The notes under the pieces: generated by a model
Told to the model about the DNA's origin: nothing
Seen by the model: only the letters and a program-made list of their open reading frames with translations
Database searches by the model: none
Made by a program: the position numbers and the translations under genes
Part shown: positions 39,233 to 46,435 of the stretch, one piece after another
How positions within the stretch are numbered: position 1 is the first letter of the stretch
How the letters are laid out: each line of letters opens with the position of its first letter
DNA from: Amycolatopsis keratiniphila subsp. keratiniphila
GTDB taxonomy: Bacteria > Actinomycetota > Actinomycetes > Mycobacteriales > Pseudonocardiaceae
Length of the DNA stretch: 46,435 nt
Direction of reading: 5' to 3'
Assembly (NCBI RefSeq): GCF_001620365.2
Contig: NZ_LQMT02000020.1
Location: 2,519 to 48,953 of the forward strand

Positions 39233-40045
39233 TCAGCGGCGACGGGCGAAGAAGCGATCACCGGACCGTTCGAGCAGCAGGTCCTGATCGAACGTCTTGG
39301 AAAGGTTGTCGCTGGTCACGACGTCGTCCACGAGCCCGGACGCGACCGTGCGGCCGTCGCGCAGGAGCAGCGCGTGGGTGAACCCCGGCGGGATTTCTTC
39401 CACGTGATGGGTGACGAGCACCATGGCGGGCGCCTCCGGATCGAGGGCCAGCTCCGAAAGGCGGGCGACGAGGTCCTCGCGGCCGCCGAGGTCGAGCCCG
39501 GCGGCGGGCTCGTCGAGCAGCAGCATCTCCGGGTCGGTCATCAGCGAACGCGCGATCAGGGTCCGCTTGCGTTCACCCTCCGACAGTGTGCCGAAGGTGC
39601 GCTCGGCCAGGTGCGCGATGCCGAGCGCGCCCAGGAGCTCCATGGCGCGGTCGGTGTCGAGACTGTCGTATTCCTCACGCCAGCGGCCGACGACGGCGTA
39701 TCCGGCGCTCACCACGACGTCGACGACGCGCTCTTCACCCGGCACACGCTGGGCGATCGCGGCCGAGGTGAACCCGATCCGCGGGCGCAGCTCGAAGATG
39801 TTGACCTTGCCGATCCGGTCGCCGAGCAGGTCGACCGTTCCGGTGGTCGGGTGGAGTTCGGCCGCGGCCAGCCGGAGCAGGGTGGTCTTGCCCGCACCGT
39901 TCGGGCCGAGCACCACCCAGCGCTCGTCCAGTTCCACGGTCCAATCGAGGTCGGCGAGGAGGTCGTTGCCTGTTCGGCGGACCCCGACACCGGTCATCCT
40001 CACCACGAGGTCGTCAAGTTCGCTGGGCTGGATCGGCTCGCTCAC
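39233..40045 (-). CDS. ABC transporter ATP-binding protein
   Basis: The 270-residue product is a complete ABC ATPase: Walker A VVLGPNGAGKTTLL, signature GTLSEGERKRTLIARSL, Walker B MLLLDEPAAGLDLGG, and the H-loop VLVTHHVEEIPPGFTHALLLRDG. There is no membrane domain or partner permease nearby. It resembles mycobacterial Rv3041c and the ModF/YlmA-type stand-alone ATPases. I chose GTG 40045 because the family start is there; an open frame continues upstream but is antisense to the leader and dioxygenase genes. It heads the minus-strand run that includes the hydratase. Confidence 0.9.
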   Translation of the reverse strand: MSEPIQPSELDDLVVRMTGVGVRRTGNDLLADLDWTVELDERWVVLGPNGAGKTTLLRLAAAELHPTTGTVDLLGDRIGKVNIFELRPRIGFTSAAIAQRVPGEERVVDVVVSAGYAVVGRWREEYDSLDTDRAMELLGALGIAHLAERTFGTLSEGERKRTLIARSLMTDPEMLLLDEPAAGLDLGGREDLVARLSELALDPEAPAMVLVTHHVEEIPPGFTHALLLRDGRTVASGLVDDVVTSDNLSKTFDQDLLLERSGDRFFARRR

Positions 40046-40166
40046 GCGCCCATTGTGTCCGCACTCGCGCGCGTGTGTGCACCGGGCCGCCGGTCGGCGG
40101 AAAGCGGCTGGTCCAGGGAGTGGGACGAGACGACCCGGACGCGGCCGCTGTGGCAGCATCGAGCGC

Positions 40167-40283
40167 GTGATCAGGTCCGTGTCCGCCGCCTTCCCCGTCA
40201 TCGGGGGCTCTTTCTGGCGCCGCCGGGCCATCGACCTGCTCCTCGTCGCGTCGTGCGGGTGTACCACCGCGCGACACGGCTGA
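40167..40283 (+). CDS. Cysteine-codon leader peptide
   Basis: This 38-codon ORF from GTG 40167 lies in the 315-nt gap before cysteine dioxygenase. The peptide reads FWRRRAIDLLLVASCGC then TTARHG and stops at 40283. The (W/L)RRRxxDLLxVAS pattern followed by cysteines is that of the putative leader peptides found before sulfur-metabolism genes in actinobacteria. Its two Cys codons (40254-40256, 40260-40262) sit just before an 11-bp hairpin and just after a stretch complementary to the dioxygenase ribosome site. This placement suits cysteine-dependent ribosome stalling. An alternative internal GTG at 40179 would give 34 codons. Translation is inferred. Confidence 0.72.
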   Translation: MIRSVSAAFPVIGGSFWRRRAIDLLLVASCGCTTARHG

Positions 40284-40354
40284 GTTCCTCTTTCCGACGG
40301 CACTCCCGTGTCGCGCCGCGCCTTGCCTTCCGCGCCCGCGAACCCACGAGGAGC
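40238..40354 (+). promoter_or_regulatory. Attenuator-like leader RNA of the dioxygenase operon
   Basis: Positions 40238-40246 (gctcctcgt, within the leader ORF) are the exact reverse complement of 40346-40354 (acgaggagc), which contains the dioxygenase Shine-Dalgarno (40348-40353). Nested inside is a hairpin with perfect 11-bp arms, 40269-40279 and 40306-40316. Folding both hides the ribosome site. A ribosome held at the Cys codons (40254-40262) would cover the 40238-40246 arm and free the site. The pairings are seen; the mechanism is inferred. Confidence 0.6.
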
Positions 40355-40360
40355 CTCTCC

Positions 40361-40909
40361 GTGACCACGTCCATCACGCCCCGCCAGGACTTCGAGATCC
40401 ATCCGCGGCTGGCCGACCCGCTGCTGCCGGAACTGCTGCACCCCGACCGTCTGCTCTGGACGCCCCGGGAACTGGCCGACCTGACCGCCACCGTCGCCAC
40501 CGAACTCACCTCGGGCCTGCGCGGCCTGCTGCGCTTCGACGCCGACCAGCGCTGGTGGGCGCGGCTCGCGCTGACCGACGGCGTCGAACTGTGGCTGCTG
40601 TCGTGGCTGCCCGGCCAGCAGACCAAACCGCACGACCACGGCGGCGCGTCCGGCTCGTTCACCGTGCTGCAGGGCGAACTCGGTGAGGAGTACCGCTACC
40701 CCGGCGGCCCGGTCCGGCGCCGCACGCACGTCGCGGGCGAGGGCATCGGGTTCGGCGCGGGCCGCGCGCACCAGGTGACCGGCATCGGCACCGAGCCCGC
40801 CGCGAGCGTCCACGCCTACTCGCCGCCGCTCGTCGCGACCCGCGAATACTCGACGCTCGCCGACGTTCCCGCCGAGATCCCCTCGCTGGCCCCGATACTG
40901 GGCCCATGA
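40361..40909 (+). CDS. Cysteine dioxygenase
   Basis: The 182-residue product is a cupin of the bacterial type I cysteine dioxygenase family. The iron ligands are in KPHDHGGASGSF (His91, His93) and GAGRAHQVTGIG (His137). YRYPGGPVRRRTHVAGEGIGFG is the linking barrel. It oxidises L-cysteine with O2 to cysteine sulfinate using Fe(II). As in many bacterial forms, Gly occupies the position of the Cys of the mammalian Cys-Tyr crosslink. GTG 40361 has GAGGAG 7 nt upstream. It overlaps the rhodanese gene by 4 nt (ATGA), so both products are coupled. Confidence 0.92.
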   Translation: MTTSITPRQDFEIHPRLADPLLPELLHPDRLLWTPRELADLTATVATELTSGLRGLLRFDADQRWWARLALTDGVELWLLSWLPGQQTKPHDHGGASGSFTVLQGELGEEYRYPGGPVRRRTHVAGEGIGFGAGRAHQVTGIGTEPAASVHAYSPPLVATREYSTLADVPAEIPSLAPILGP

Positions 40910-41301
40910 GCGCGATCGACGACCTGCTGGCCGCCGCCCGGGCCGGACTGGACCGGGCGGGGCCGGAGCAGGCGCTGCGGCTGCAGCGCGACGGTGCCCT
41001 GATCGTGGACATCCGCCCGCACGTCAACCGGCTCGAAGAGGGCGAGATCCCGGACTCGGTGGTCGTCGAGCGGATCCATCTCGAATGGCGGCTCGCGCCG
41101 GACAGCGACTGGCGGCTGCCGCAGGTCGAACCGGACTCGACGGTGATCGTCGTCTGCAACGAGGGGTATTCGTCGAGTCTCGCCGCCGCGGATCTGCAGC
41201 GGCTCGGCCTGCCGGGCGCCACCGACCTCGAAGGCGGGTTCCGCGCGTGGCGTTCGGCCGGCCTCCCGATCCGGGAAGGCGGCACCCCCGCCGTCCCCTA
41301 G
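40906..41301 (+). CDS. Rhodanese-domain sulfurtransferase
   Basis: The 131-residue product is a single rhodanese domain: ALIVDIRPHVNRLEEGEIPDSVVVERIHLEWRL, active loop VIVVCNEGYSSSLAAADLQRLG with Cys84, and LEGGFRAWRSAGLPI at the end. It would transfer sulfane sulfur, in this context possibly from thiosulfate or persulfide produced in cysteine breakdown. ATG 40906 overlaps the dioxygenase stop. Its own stop shares CTAG with the stop of the convergent SseB-like gene, a 4-nt overlap of two reading frames. Confidence 0.93.
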   Translation: MSAIDDLLAAARAGLDRAGPEQALRLQRDGALIVDIRPHVNRLEEGEIPDSVVVERIHLEWRLAPDSDWRLPQVEPDSTVIVVCNEGYSSSLAAADLQRLGLPGATDLEGGFRAWRSAGLPIREGGTPAVP

Positions 41302-42122
41302 CGGCGGACCGCGAGCCGGGCGATCGAATCCGGGGAGAGCGGGAGCGCGGCGTGGATCCCGGCGCCGCGCGTGGGCCTGGGGTTGACCAGCACCCCGGTC
41401 GCCGCGTCGCGCCGGGCGGCGGCGAGCACGACCTCGCGGCCGGTCCGGTGCCGGATCCGGGCCCAGCCCGCGCCGGTGACCGCGCGGTACTCGGCCAGGA
41501 GCCGCTCGTCGGTGAAGACGCAGAGCCAGTCGCCGTGCGCGCCGAGGCGGGCGGGGATCGGCGCACCCGCCTCGTCCGCGGGACCGCATACCGTGCCGTC
41601 GAGGAACATGCGCATGACCGCGGGCACGGGGTCGCGCGGATTCTGCTCCCGTTCGGGACGGACGTTCTCGGCGATCCACCGCGCGGCGAGCTTGAAGTCC
41701 TCGCCGGTGAGGTCCTCCTGGAAACCGTCCAGGCTGTTCTTGACACTTCCCAGGAAGTCGTAGAACCGCCTGGTGCAGGTGCGCTCGGAGACGGCGACCC
41801 GGCCGCGGCCGACCATCGTCCTGATCCGGCCGACCATGCCCGCCCCGCCGTGCACCGGATCGACGCCGAGGTTGTACGCGGTCCAGACGATCTCGGGCAT
41901 GAGCGGGTCGGCGAACCGCTCGAGAACGCGGTTCAGGCGCAGAAGGACGATCTCGCGCACCCGGCCCGGCTCGGCGTCCTCGGCGATCCCCCAGATGTCT
42001 CGCAATTCCGGCCCCAGCGCATGGCGCAGGCCGTCCTGCCGGATTCCGGCGCGGGCGTGGACATGGTGCAGCCGGTCCTTGGCCCTGCGCGATGTTTTCG
42101 TCTCTTTCGCCGAAGCCACCAT
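41298..42122 (-). CDS. Uncharacterised protein with SseB-like C-terminus
   Basis: The product has about 274 residues. Residues about 25-150 are helical with no known motif (REIVLLRLNRVLERFADPLMPEIVWTAYNLGVDP, RIRTMVGRGRVAVSERTCTRRFYDFLGSVKNSLDGFQEDLTG). Residues about 180-270 resemble the SseB N-terminal domain found in ESX- and type III-linked proteins: HGDWLCVFTDERLLAEYRAVTGAGWARIRHRTGREVV and GVLVNP. Two starts compete: ATG 42122, only 1 nt from GGAGG, and GTG 42119, 4 nt from it. A much longer upstream frame is antisense to glycogen phosphorylase and was discarded. Confidence 0.72.
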   Translation of the reverse strand: MVASAKETKTSRRAKDRLHHVHARAGIRQDGLRHALGPELRDIWGIAEDAEPGRVREIVLLRLNRVLERFADPLMPEIVWTAYNLGVDPVHGGAGMVGRIRTMVGRGRVAVSERTCTRRFYDFLGSVKNSLDGFQEDLTGEDFKLAARWIAENVRPEREQNPRDPVPAVMRMFLDGTVCGPADEAGAPIPARLGAHGDWLCVFTDERLLAEYRAVTGAGWARIRHRTGREVVLAAARRDAATGVLVNPRPTRGAGIHAALPLSPDSIARLAVRR

Positions 42123-42226
42123 TCCTCCGCGATTCGCGATCGGCCCGGCAAAGTCTATTTCACCGGGCCTTTCCGCATTGTTCGGCGGAAATCGAGAATC
42201 GGCGGCTTGTTTTGTTCGGTACCGGC

Positions 42227-44767
42227 CTAAGCGTGGACGACTCGGGCCAGCTCCGCCGGTGTGGCCAGCAGGCGGTGCTTCGGCAGCACGCGGACGGTAT
42301 AGCCGATCGAGCCCGGATGCGGCAGTTTCAGCCGTGCCGCGAACGCGCCGATCCCGTCGCCCGACATGCCGACGGTGACCGGGTCGCTCAATTCGTCCCC
42401 GTCCCCCACCTTCCCGACGACGGCCTGGACGTCCACTTCGGACGGTTCGAGACCGGCGAGGTCGATCCGCGCCCGGATGGTCACCTCGGTACCGGTGACC
42501 ATCGGGGCGGAGTCCTCGACGAGCAGTTCGGTGTCGAAGATCCGCACGCGCGGCCAGGAAACGTCCAGTTTGGTCCGGTAGTCGGCCAGCGACAACGCGC
42601 CGCGATAGCCGTCGCCGGTGGCCTCCGCGACCATGCGCGAGGCGGGCAGGTACCCCGATTCGACGTATTCCCGCACCATGCGCGAAGCCTGCACTCGCGG
42701 CCCGAGGGTCTCCAGCGTGTGCCACACCATCGACAGCCAGCCACCGGGCACGCCGTCGGCGCCGCGGTCGTAGAACAGCGGCGCGATCTGGTGGCCCAGC
42801 AGGTCGTAGAGCGCCGCGGCCTCCAGTTCGTCGCGGCGCAGCGGGTCGGTGACGCCGTCCGCGGTCGGGATCGCCCAGCCGTTGCTGCCGTCGTAGCACT
42901 CGTCCCACCAGCCGTCGCGGATGGACAGGTTGAGGCCGCCGTTGAGAGCGGACTTCATCCCCGAGGTGCCGCACGCCTCCAGCTGCCGCACCGGCGTGTT
43001 CAGCCAGACGTCGCAACCGCGGTAGAGGTAGCGCGCCATGGACATGTCGTAGTCCGGCAGGAACACGATCCGGCGACGGACTTCGGGATCGTCGACGAAC
43101 CGGACGATCTGCTGGATCAGCTGCTTGCCGCCCTCGTCGGCCGGATGCGATTTGCCCGCGACGACGAGCTGGATCGGCCGCCGCTCGTCCAGCAGCAGCG
43201 CGCGCAGGCGATCCGGGTCGCGCAGCATCAGCGTGAGCCGTTTGTACGTCGGCACGCGGCGCGCGAAGCCGACGGTCAGCACATCCGGGTCGAAGACCGT
43301 GTCGGTCCACCCGAGTTCGAGCGCCGACGCGCCACGCTGCATCCACGCGGCCCGCACCCGGCGCCGCACCTCGGCGACCAGCTTCTCGCGCAGCTCCCTC
43401 CGCAGCGCCCACAGCTGTTCGTCGGTGACGCCGTCCCGCAACGGCTTGCCCTGAGCACCGTCGAGGCCCAGCTCCTCGTGGTTGCGCCCGAGCAGCGCGC
43501 TCAGTTCACGTGCCACCCAAGTCGGCCCGTGGACACCGTTGGTGACCGAGGAGACGGGCACCTCGTCGAAGTCGAATCCGGGCCACAGCCGGGAGAACAT
43601 CCGCCGCGAGACGCGGCCGTGCAGGGCCGAGACGCCGTTCGCGCGCTGGGCCAGCCGCAAGCCCATATGCGCCATGTTGAACAGGCCGGGGTTGTCCTCC
43701 GCGCCGAGGGCGAGCACGCGGCGCGGATCGACGTCCGGGACCAGCCTGCCGTCGGTGAAGTACCGCTGGACGAGATCGACGGGGAACCGGTCGATCCCGG
43801 CGCTGACCGGCGTATGCGTGGTGAACACGGTGCCGGCGCGGACGGCGGGCAGCGCCTCGTCGAACGCCAGCCCGTCGGCCTGGATGATCTCGCGGGCCCG
43901 CTCCAGCCCGAGGAAACCGGCGTGGCCTTCGTTGGTGTGGAACACCTTTGGCTGCGGATGCCCGGTCAGCTCGCAGTAGCGCCGCACCGCGCGGAAACCG
44001 CCGATCCCGGACAGGATCTCCTGCCGGATGCGGTGGTCGGCGTCGCCGCCGTACAGCCGGTCGGTGACCGCGCGCAGATCCTCGTCGTTGGCGTCGGTGT
44101 CGGTGTCCAGCAGCAGCAGCGGGATTCGGCCGACGCGGGCCTTCCAGATCTGCGCGTGCAGCGTGCGCCCGGCGGGCATCGCGACGTCGACCAGCACCGG
44201 TTCGCCGCCGTCGGTCAGCAGCTCCAGCGGGAAGGCGTTCGGGTCGATCACCGGGTAGTGCTCGACCTGCCAGCCGTCGAGCGACAACGCCTGCCGGAAG
44301 TAGCCGGCGCGGTAGAGCAGCCCGACGCCGACCATCGGCACGCCGAGGTCCGACGCCGCCTTGAGGTGGTCACCGGCGAGCACGCCGAGGCCGCCGGAGT
44401 AGTTCGGCAGTGCCTCGGTGACGCCGAACTCCATCGAGAAGTACGCGACGGCGGGCGGGAGGTCGGGGTCGTCCTGCTTCTGGTACCAGCGCGGCTCGGC
44501 GAGATAGCGGTCCAGATCGGCGACCGCCTCGCGCGCGTGGGCGAGGAACGCGTCGTCGACGGCGAGCTCGTCGAGGCGGGCCGGAGGCAGGGCGGTGAGC
44601 ATCCGCAGCGGGTCGCGGACGCGGTTGAACAGCTCCGCGTCCATCGACGCGAACAGGTCGCGGGTGGGCGGATGCCAGGTCCAGCGCAGATTCGTGGCGA
44701 GGTCACCGAGGCCGGAGAGCGACTCCGGCAGGCTCGCGCGGACGGTGAACCGGCGGACTGCTCTCAT
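42227..44767 (-). CDS. glgP: Alpha-glucan (glycogen) phosphorylase
   Basis: The 846-residue product is of the short bacterial/archaeal phosphorylase type. It shows VAYFSMEFGVTEALPNYSGGLGVLAGDHLKAASDLGVPMVGVGLLY near the start, VFHTNEGHAGFLGLERAR, and the PLP site EACGTSGMKSALNGGLNLSIRDGWWDE in the C-terminal half. It releases glucose-1-phosphate from alpha-1,4-glucan. The N-terminal DUF3417 part (RRFTVRASLPESLSGLGDLATNLRWTWHP) is typical of this type. ATG 44767 gives the usual opening, though no ribosome site is obvious. A C-terminal beta domain (about 715-835) may bind glucan. The neighbours are not glycogen genes. Confidence 0.95.
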   Translation of the reverse strand: MRAVRRFTVRASLPESLSGLGDLATNLRWTWHPPTRDLFASMDAELFNRVRDPLRMLTALPPARLDELAVDDAFLAHAREAVADLDRYLAEPRWYQKQDDPDLPPAVAYFSMEFGVTEALPNYSGGLGVLAGDHLKAASDLGVPMVGVGLLYRAGYFRQALSLDGWQVEHYPVIDPNAFPLELLTDGGEPVLVDVAMPAGRTLHAQIWKARVGRIPLLLLDTDTDANDEDLRAVTDRLYGGDADHRIRQEILSGIGGFRAVRRYCELTGHPQPKVFHTNEGHAGFLGLERAREIIQADGLAFDEALPAVRAGTVFTTHTPVSAGIDRFPVDLVQRYFTDGRLVPDVDPRRVLALGAEDNPGLFNMAHMGLRLAQRANGVSALHGRVSRRMFSRLWPGFDFDEVPVSSVTNGVHGPTWVARELSALLGRNHEELGLDGAQGKPLRDGVTDEQLWALRRELREKLVAEVRRRVRAAWMQRGASALELGWTDTVFDPDVLTVGFARRVPTYKRLTLMLRDPDRLRALLLDERRPIQLVVAGKSHPADEGGKQLIQQIVRFVDDPEVRRRIVFLPDYDMSMARYLYRGCDVWLNTPVRQLEACGTSGMKSALNGGLNLSIRDGWWDECYDGSNGWAIPTADGVTDPLRRDELEAAALYDLLGHQIAPLFYDRGADGVPGGWLSMVWHTLETLGPRVQASRMVREYVESGYLPASRMVAEATGDGYRGALSLADYRTKLDVSWPRVRIFDTELLVEDSAPMVTGTEVTIRARIDLAGLEPSEVDVQAVVGKVGDGDELSDPVTVGMSGDGIGAFAARLKLPHPGSIGYTVRVLPKHRLLATPAELARVVHA

Positions 44768-44911
44768 GAGGAGCGACCATATCGGCAGCGCCCCCGCCCC
44801 GCTCAAGACCCACTTCGGGGATTACCTGCACGCGGGCCATAAGCGCTGGGTAGGGTCCCTGCTTGCCGGAGTACGCGGCCCGGTCGGGGCCCTGACGACA
44901 AGCGAGTGAAC

Positions 44912-46375
44912 ATGATCCAAGGGGGAGCGCGGGGCTTCAAACGCCCGGCTCTGATCGCGGTCGCGACGGTGCTGGCCCTCGGGCTGAGCGCCTGCAGCGA
45001 CAAGGGAAGCTCGACCGGCCAGCAGGGCAGCCAGCCGGGCGCCGGTGACATCGCGGGCCTGCCGGTCACGCATTTCGAGAGCGGGCTCAAGCCGAACGCG
45101 CCGAAGCCGGATCTGCAGGTCCGCAACGAGGACGGCTCCGAAGACGACCAGCTCGCCATCGCCGCGATCGCCGACGCGCAGGCCTACTGGACCGAGGTCA
45201 TGCCGCGCGACTTCGGGCAGCCGTACGAGCCGCTGAAGGCGCTGCTGTCCTACAGCGCGAAGACCGACGACGAAGAGACCGAATGCGGCAGCGTCAAGAA
45301 GCTCGTCAACGCGTTCTACTGCCCGCCGGGTGACCTGGTGGCGTGGGACCGCGGCGTGCTGCTGCCGATGCTGCGCGAGCGGTTCGGGAAGATGGCGGGC
45401 GCCGTCGTGCTCGCGCACGAACTCGGGCACGCCGTGCAGTACCGGCTCGGCGAGAAGGCCAGCATCAAGAAGAACACCCCGTCGATCGTCAAGGAACAGC
45501 AGGCCGACTGCTTCGCCGGCGGCTACTTCCGCTGGGTCGCCGAGGACAAGAGCAAGTACTACCGGGTCTCGACGTCCGAAGGCCTCAACCAGGTCATGGC
45601 GTCGCTGTTCCTGATCCGCGACCAGGCGGGCACCAGCGCGACCAAGCAGGGCGCGCACGGCACGGCGTTCGACCGCACCTACGCGTTCCAGGTCGGGTTC
45701 GAGAAGGGCCCGAAGGAATGCGCCGCGATGAACGAGGAGAACATCAAGGCGCGGATCACCGAGCGCCCGTTCGACAAGGGTGACAAGGGCAAGGGCGACG
45801 AGAAGCTCGACATGAAGATCATCGGGATCCTGAAGGAGAGCCTGGACAAGGCCTTCCAGGGCGCCGGTGTCCCCGGCCCGGAGATCACCGAGGACGGCAA
45901 CGGCAGCTGCCCCGGCGGCCCCAGCACCCCGCCCGCGTCGTACTGCCCGTCGAACAACACCGTCAGCATCGACCTGGCCAAGCTGCGCGAGCTGGCCCAG
46001 CCGGTCGATCAGCAGGCGGAATGGGAAAGCGGGCACAGCGAGGGCAAGGGCGACTTCGCCGCGTTCTCGGAAATCGCGTCCCGGTACGCGATGGGCATCC
46101 AGAAGGGTGTCGGCGCGTCGATCGACAACGCGAACGCGGGACTGCGCACCGCCTGCCTGGTGGGCGCCTGGGCGAAGGCCAGCACCGTGCCCGGCGCGAC
46201 GCTGCGGCTCTCTTCCGGTGACCTCGACGAGGCCATCTCGGACCTGCTGAGCCCGGACAGCCTGGTCTCGGCCGATGTCAACGGCAAGCGCGTGGACAAC
46301 GGTTTCGAGCGGCTCGAGGCGCTGCGGAAGGGCTACCTGGAGAGCTCGTCGGTGTGCTCGACCCAGTACGGCTGA
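44912..46375 (+). CDS. Secreted lipoprotein with neutral zinc-peptidase motif
   Basis: The 487-residue product begins with a lipoprotein signal (VATVLALGLSAC, lipidated Cys about 28) followed by a low-complexity Ser/Gly/Gln linker. The peptidase-like part has KMAGAVVLAHELGHAVQYRLG, a HExxH-type zinc site (HELGH), and KEQQADCFAGGYFRWV with the downstream acidic ligand, as in YpfJ-type neutral zinc metallopeptidases. A late helical domain (about 345-480) has no motif. It should act on the outer surface. ATG 44912 is preferred over GTG 44906. The gap to glgP (144 nt) holds a TAGGGT -10-like hexamer near 44851. Confidence 0.88.
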   Translation: MIQGGARGFKRPALIAVATVLALGLSACSDKGSSTGQQGSQPGAGDIAGLPVTHFESGLKPNAPKPDLQVRNEDGSEDDQLAIAAIADAQAYWTEVMPRDFGQPYEPLKALLSYSAKTDDEETECGSVKKLVNAFYCPPGDLVAWDRGVLLPMLRERFGKMAGAVVLAHELGHAVQYRLGEKASIKKNTPSIVKEQQADCFAGGYFRWVAEDKSKYYRVSTSEGLNQVMASLFLIRDQAGTSATKQGAHGTAFDRTYAFQVGFEKGPKECAAMNEENIKARITERPFDKGDKGKGDEKLDMKIIGILKESLDKAFQGAGVPGPEITEDGNGSCPGGPSTPPASYCPSNNTVSIDLAKLRELAQPVDQQAEWESGHSEGKGDFAAFSEIASRYAMGIQKGVGASIDNANAGLRTACLVGAWAKASTVPGATLRLSSGDLDEAISDLLSPDSLVSADVNGKRVDNGFERLEALRKGYLESSSVCSTQYG

Positions 46376-46404
46376 TCGGGCTGATCGGTCCGGTCATCGC
46401 TCCC

Positions 46405-46435
46405 TGAAGTGCCATGAACGGTCCGTTCCTTGCAA
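46405..46435. repeat. Truncated half of a palindromic intergenic element
   Basis: The last 31 nt (tgaagtgccatgaacggtcc then gttccttgcaa) follow the peptidase gene. They match the form of one arm of the AT-loop palindromes seen at 6216-6270 (catgaa...gttcc/gtcctt style). The second arm would lie beyond the window. No gene is seen in 46376-46435. Confidence 0.4.

Noticed and set aside
40046..40813. Upstream extension of the ABC ATPase frame
   Set aside because: It is antisense to the leader peptide and the dioxygenase gene; the conserved ATPase start is at 40045.
42123..43412. Long upstream extension of the SseB-like frame
   Set aside because: It is a shadow of glycogen phosphorylase, with low-complexity Arg/Ala text.
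1..46435. CRISPR array, tRNA/rRNA, insertion sequence, prophage or antibiotic biosynthetic cluster
   Set aside because: No regularly spaced repeats, cloverleaf-like sequence, transposase, phage structural gene or PKS/NRPS module was found on reading both strands.

Overview
The window is dense, very GC-rich DNA with strong G/C preference at third codon positions and many GTG starts. It carries RamB-type control of the glyoxylate shunt, DUF222/HNH genes, a conserved ABC-echA-methyltransferase block known from mycobacteria, and long perfect palindromes of the 'tgaaagggtcgttcaggacg' type between genes. Together these point to a pseudonocardial actinomycete, most likely Amycolatopsis. The genus call rests on gene style and on my recollection of those palindromes, not on a search.

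Layout. 1-6270: a tiny secreted peptide gene, then malate synthase (aceB) and isocitrate lyase (aceA) on the minus strand, the divergent RamB regulator, and an NmrA-like reductase ending at a 25-bp palindrome. 6277-11188: threonine deaminase, a NADAR protein, a left-handed beta-helix acyltransferase, and a nucleoside hydrolase overlapping a membrane-anchored NlpC/P60 protein. 11253-16154: a large secreted repeat protein, a TIM-barrel-like protein divergent from its probable TetR repressor, and a small acidic protein. 16183-24165: regulator-plus-enzyme pairs (carotenoid oxygenase/TetR; esterase and metallo-beta-lactamase-fold hydrolase/MmyB-type regulator), a MarR, a lipoprotein, SnoaL-like, LexA-like, VOC and DoxX genes. 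24298-27314: a tight four-gene operon of TetR, enoyl-CoA isomerase-like, SnoaL-tailed ECF sigma factor and membrane-anchored hydrolase. 27319-35067: acyl-CoA desaturase, a nitroreductase-hemerythrin fusion, a DUF222/HNH gene beside AT-richer DNA, a GNAT, a phosphotransferase, a decayed GNAT pseudogene, a thioesterase and an AraC regulator. 35071-40045: a minus-strand run of ABC ATPase, enoyl-CoA hydratase, two methyltransferase-like proteins, HAD phosphatase and DUF427. 40167-46435: a cysteine-codon leader peptide ahead of cysteine dioxygenase and rhodanese, an SseB-like protein, glycogen phosphorylase, and a secreted zinc-peptidase lipoprotein.

How it works together. The best-defined circuit is acetate/fatty-acid carbon use: aceA and aceB under RamB, whose TTGCGAA/TTCGCAA boxes crowd the aceA-ramB gap and recur at the extreme left edge. 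Most other pieces are small self-contained regulator-plus-target modules with visible palindromic operators. I saw no CRISPR array, tRNA, rRNA, insertion sequence, prophage or antibiotic gene cluster.

The most interesting non-protein signal is the leader before cysteine dioxygenase: a 38-codon ORF with two Cys codons, an 11-bp hairpin beginning just after them, and a 9-base stretch in the leader that exactly complements the Shine-Dalgarno region of the dioxygenase gene.
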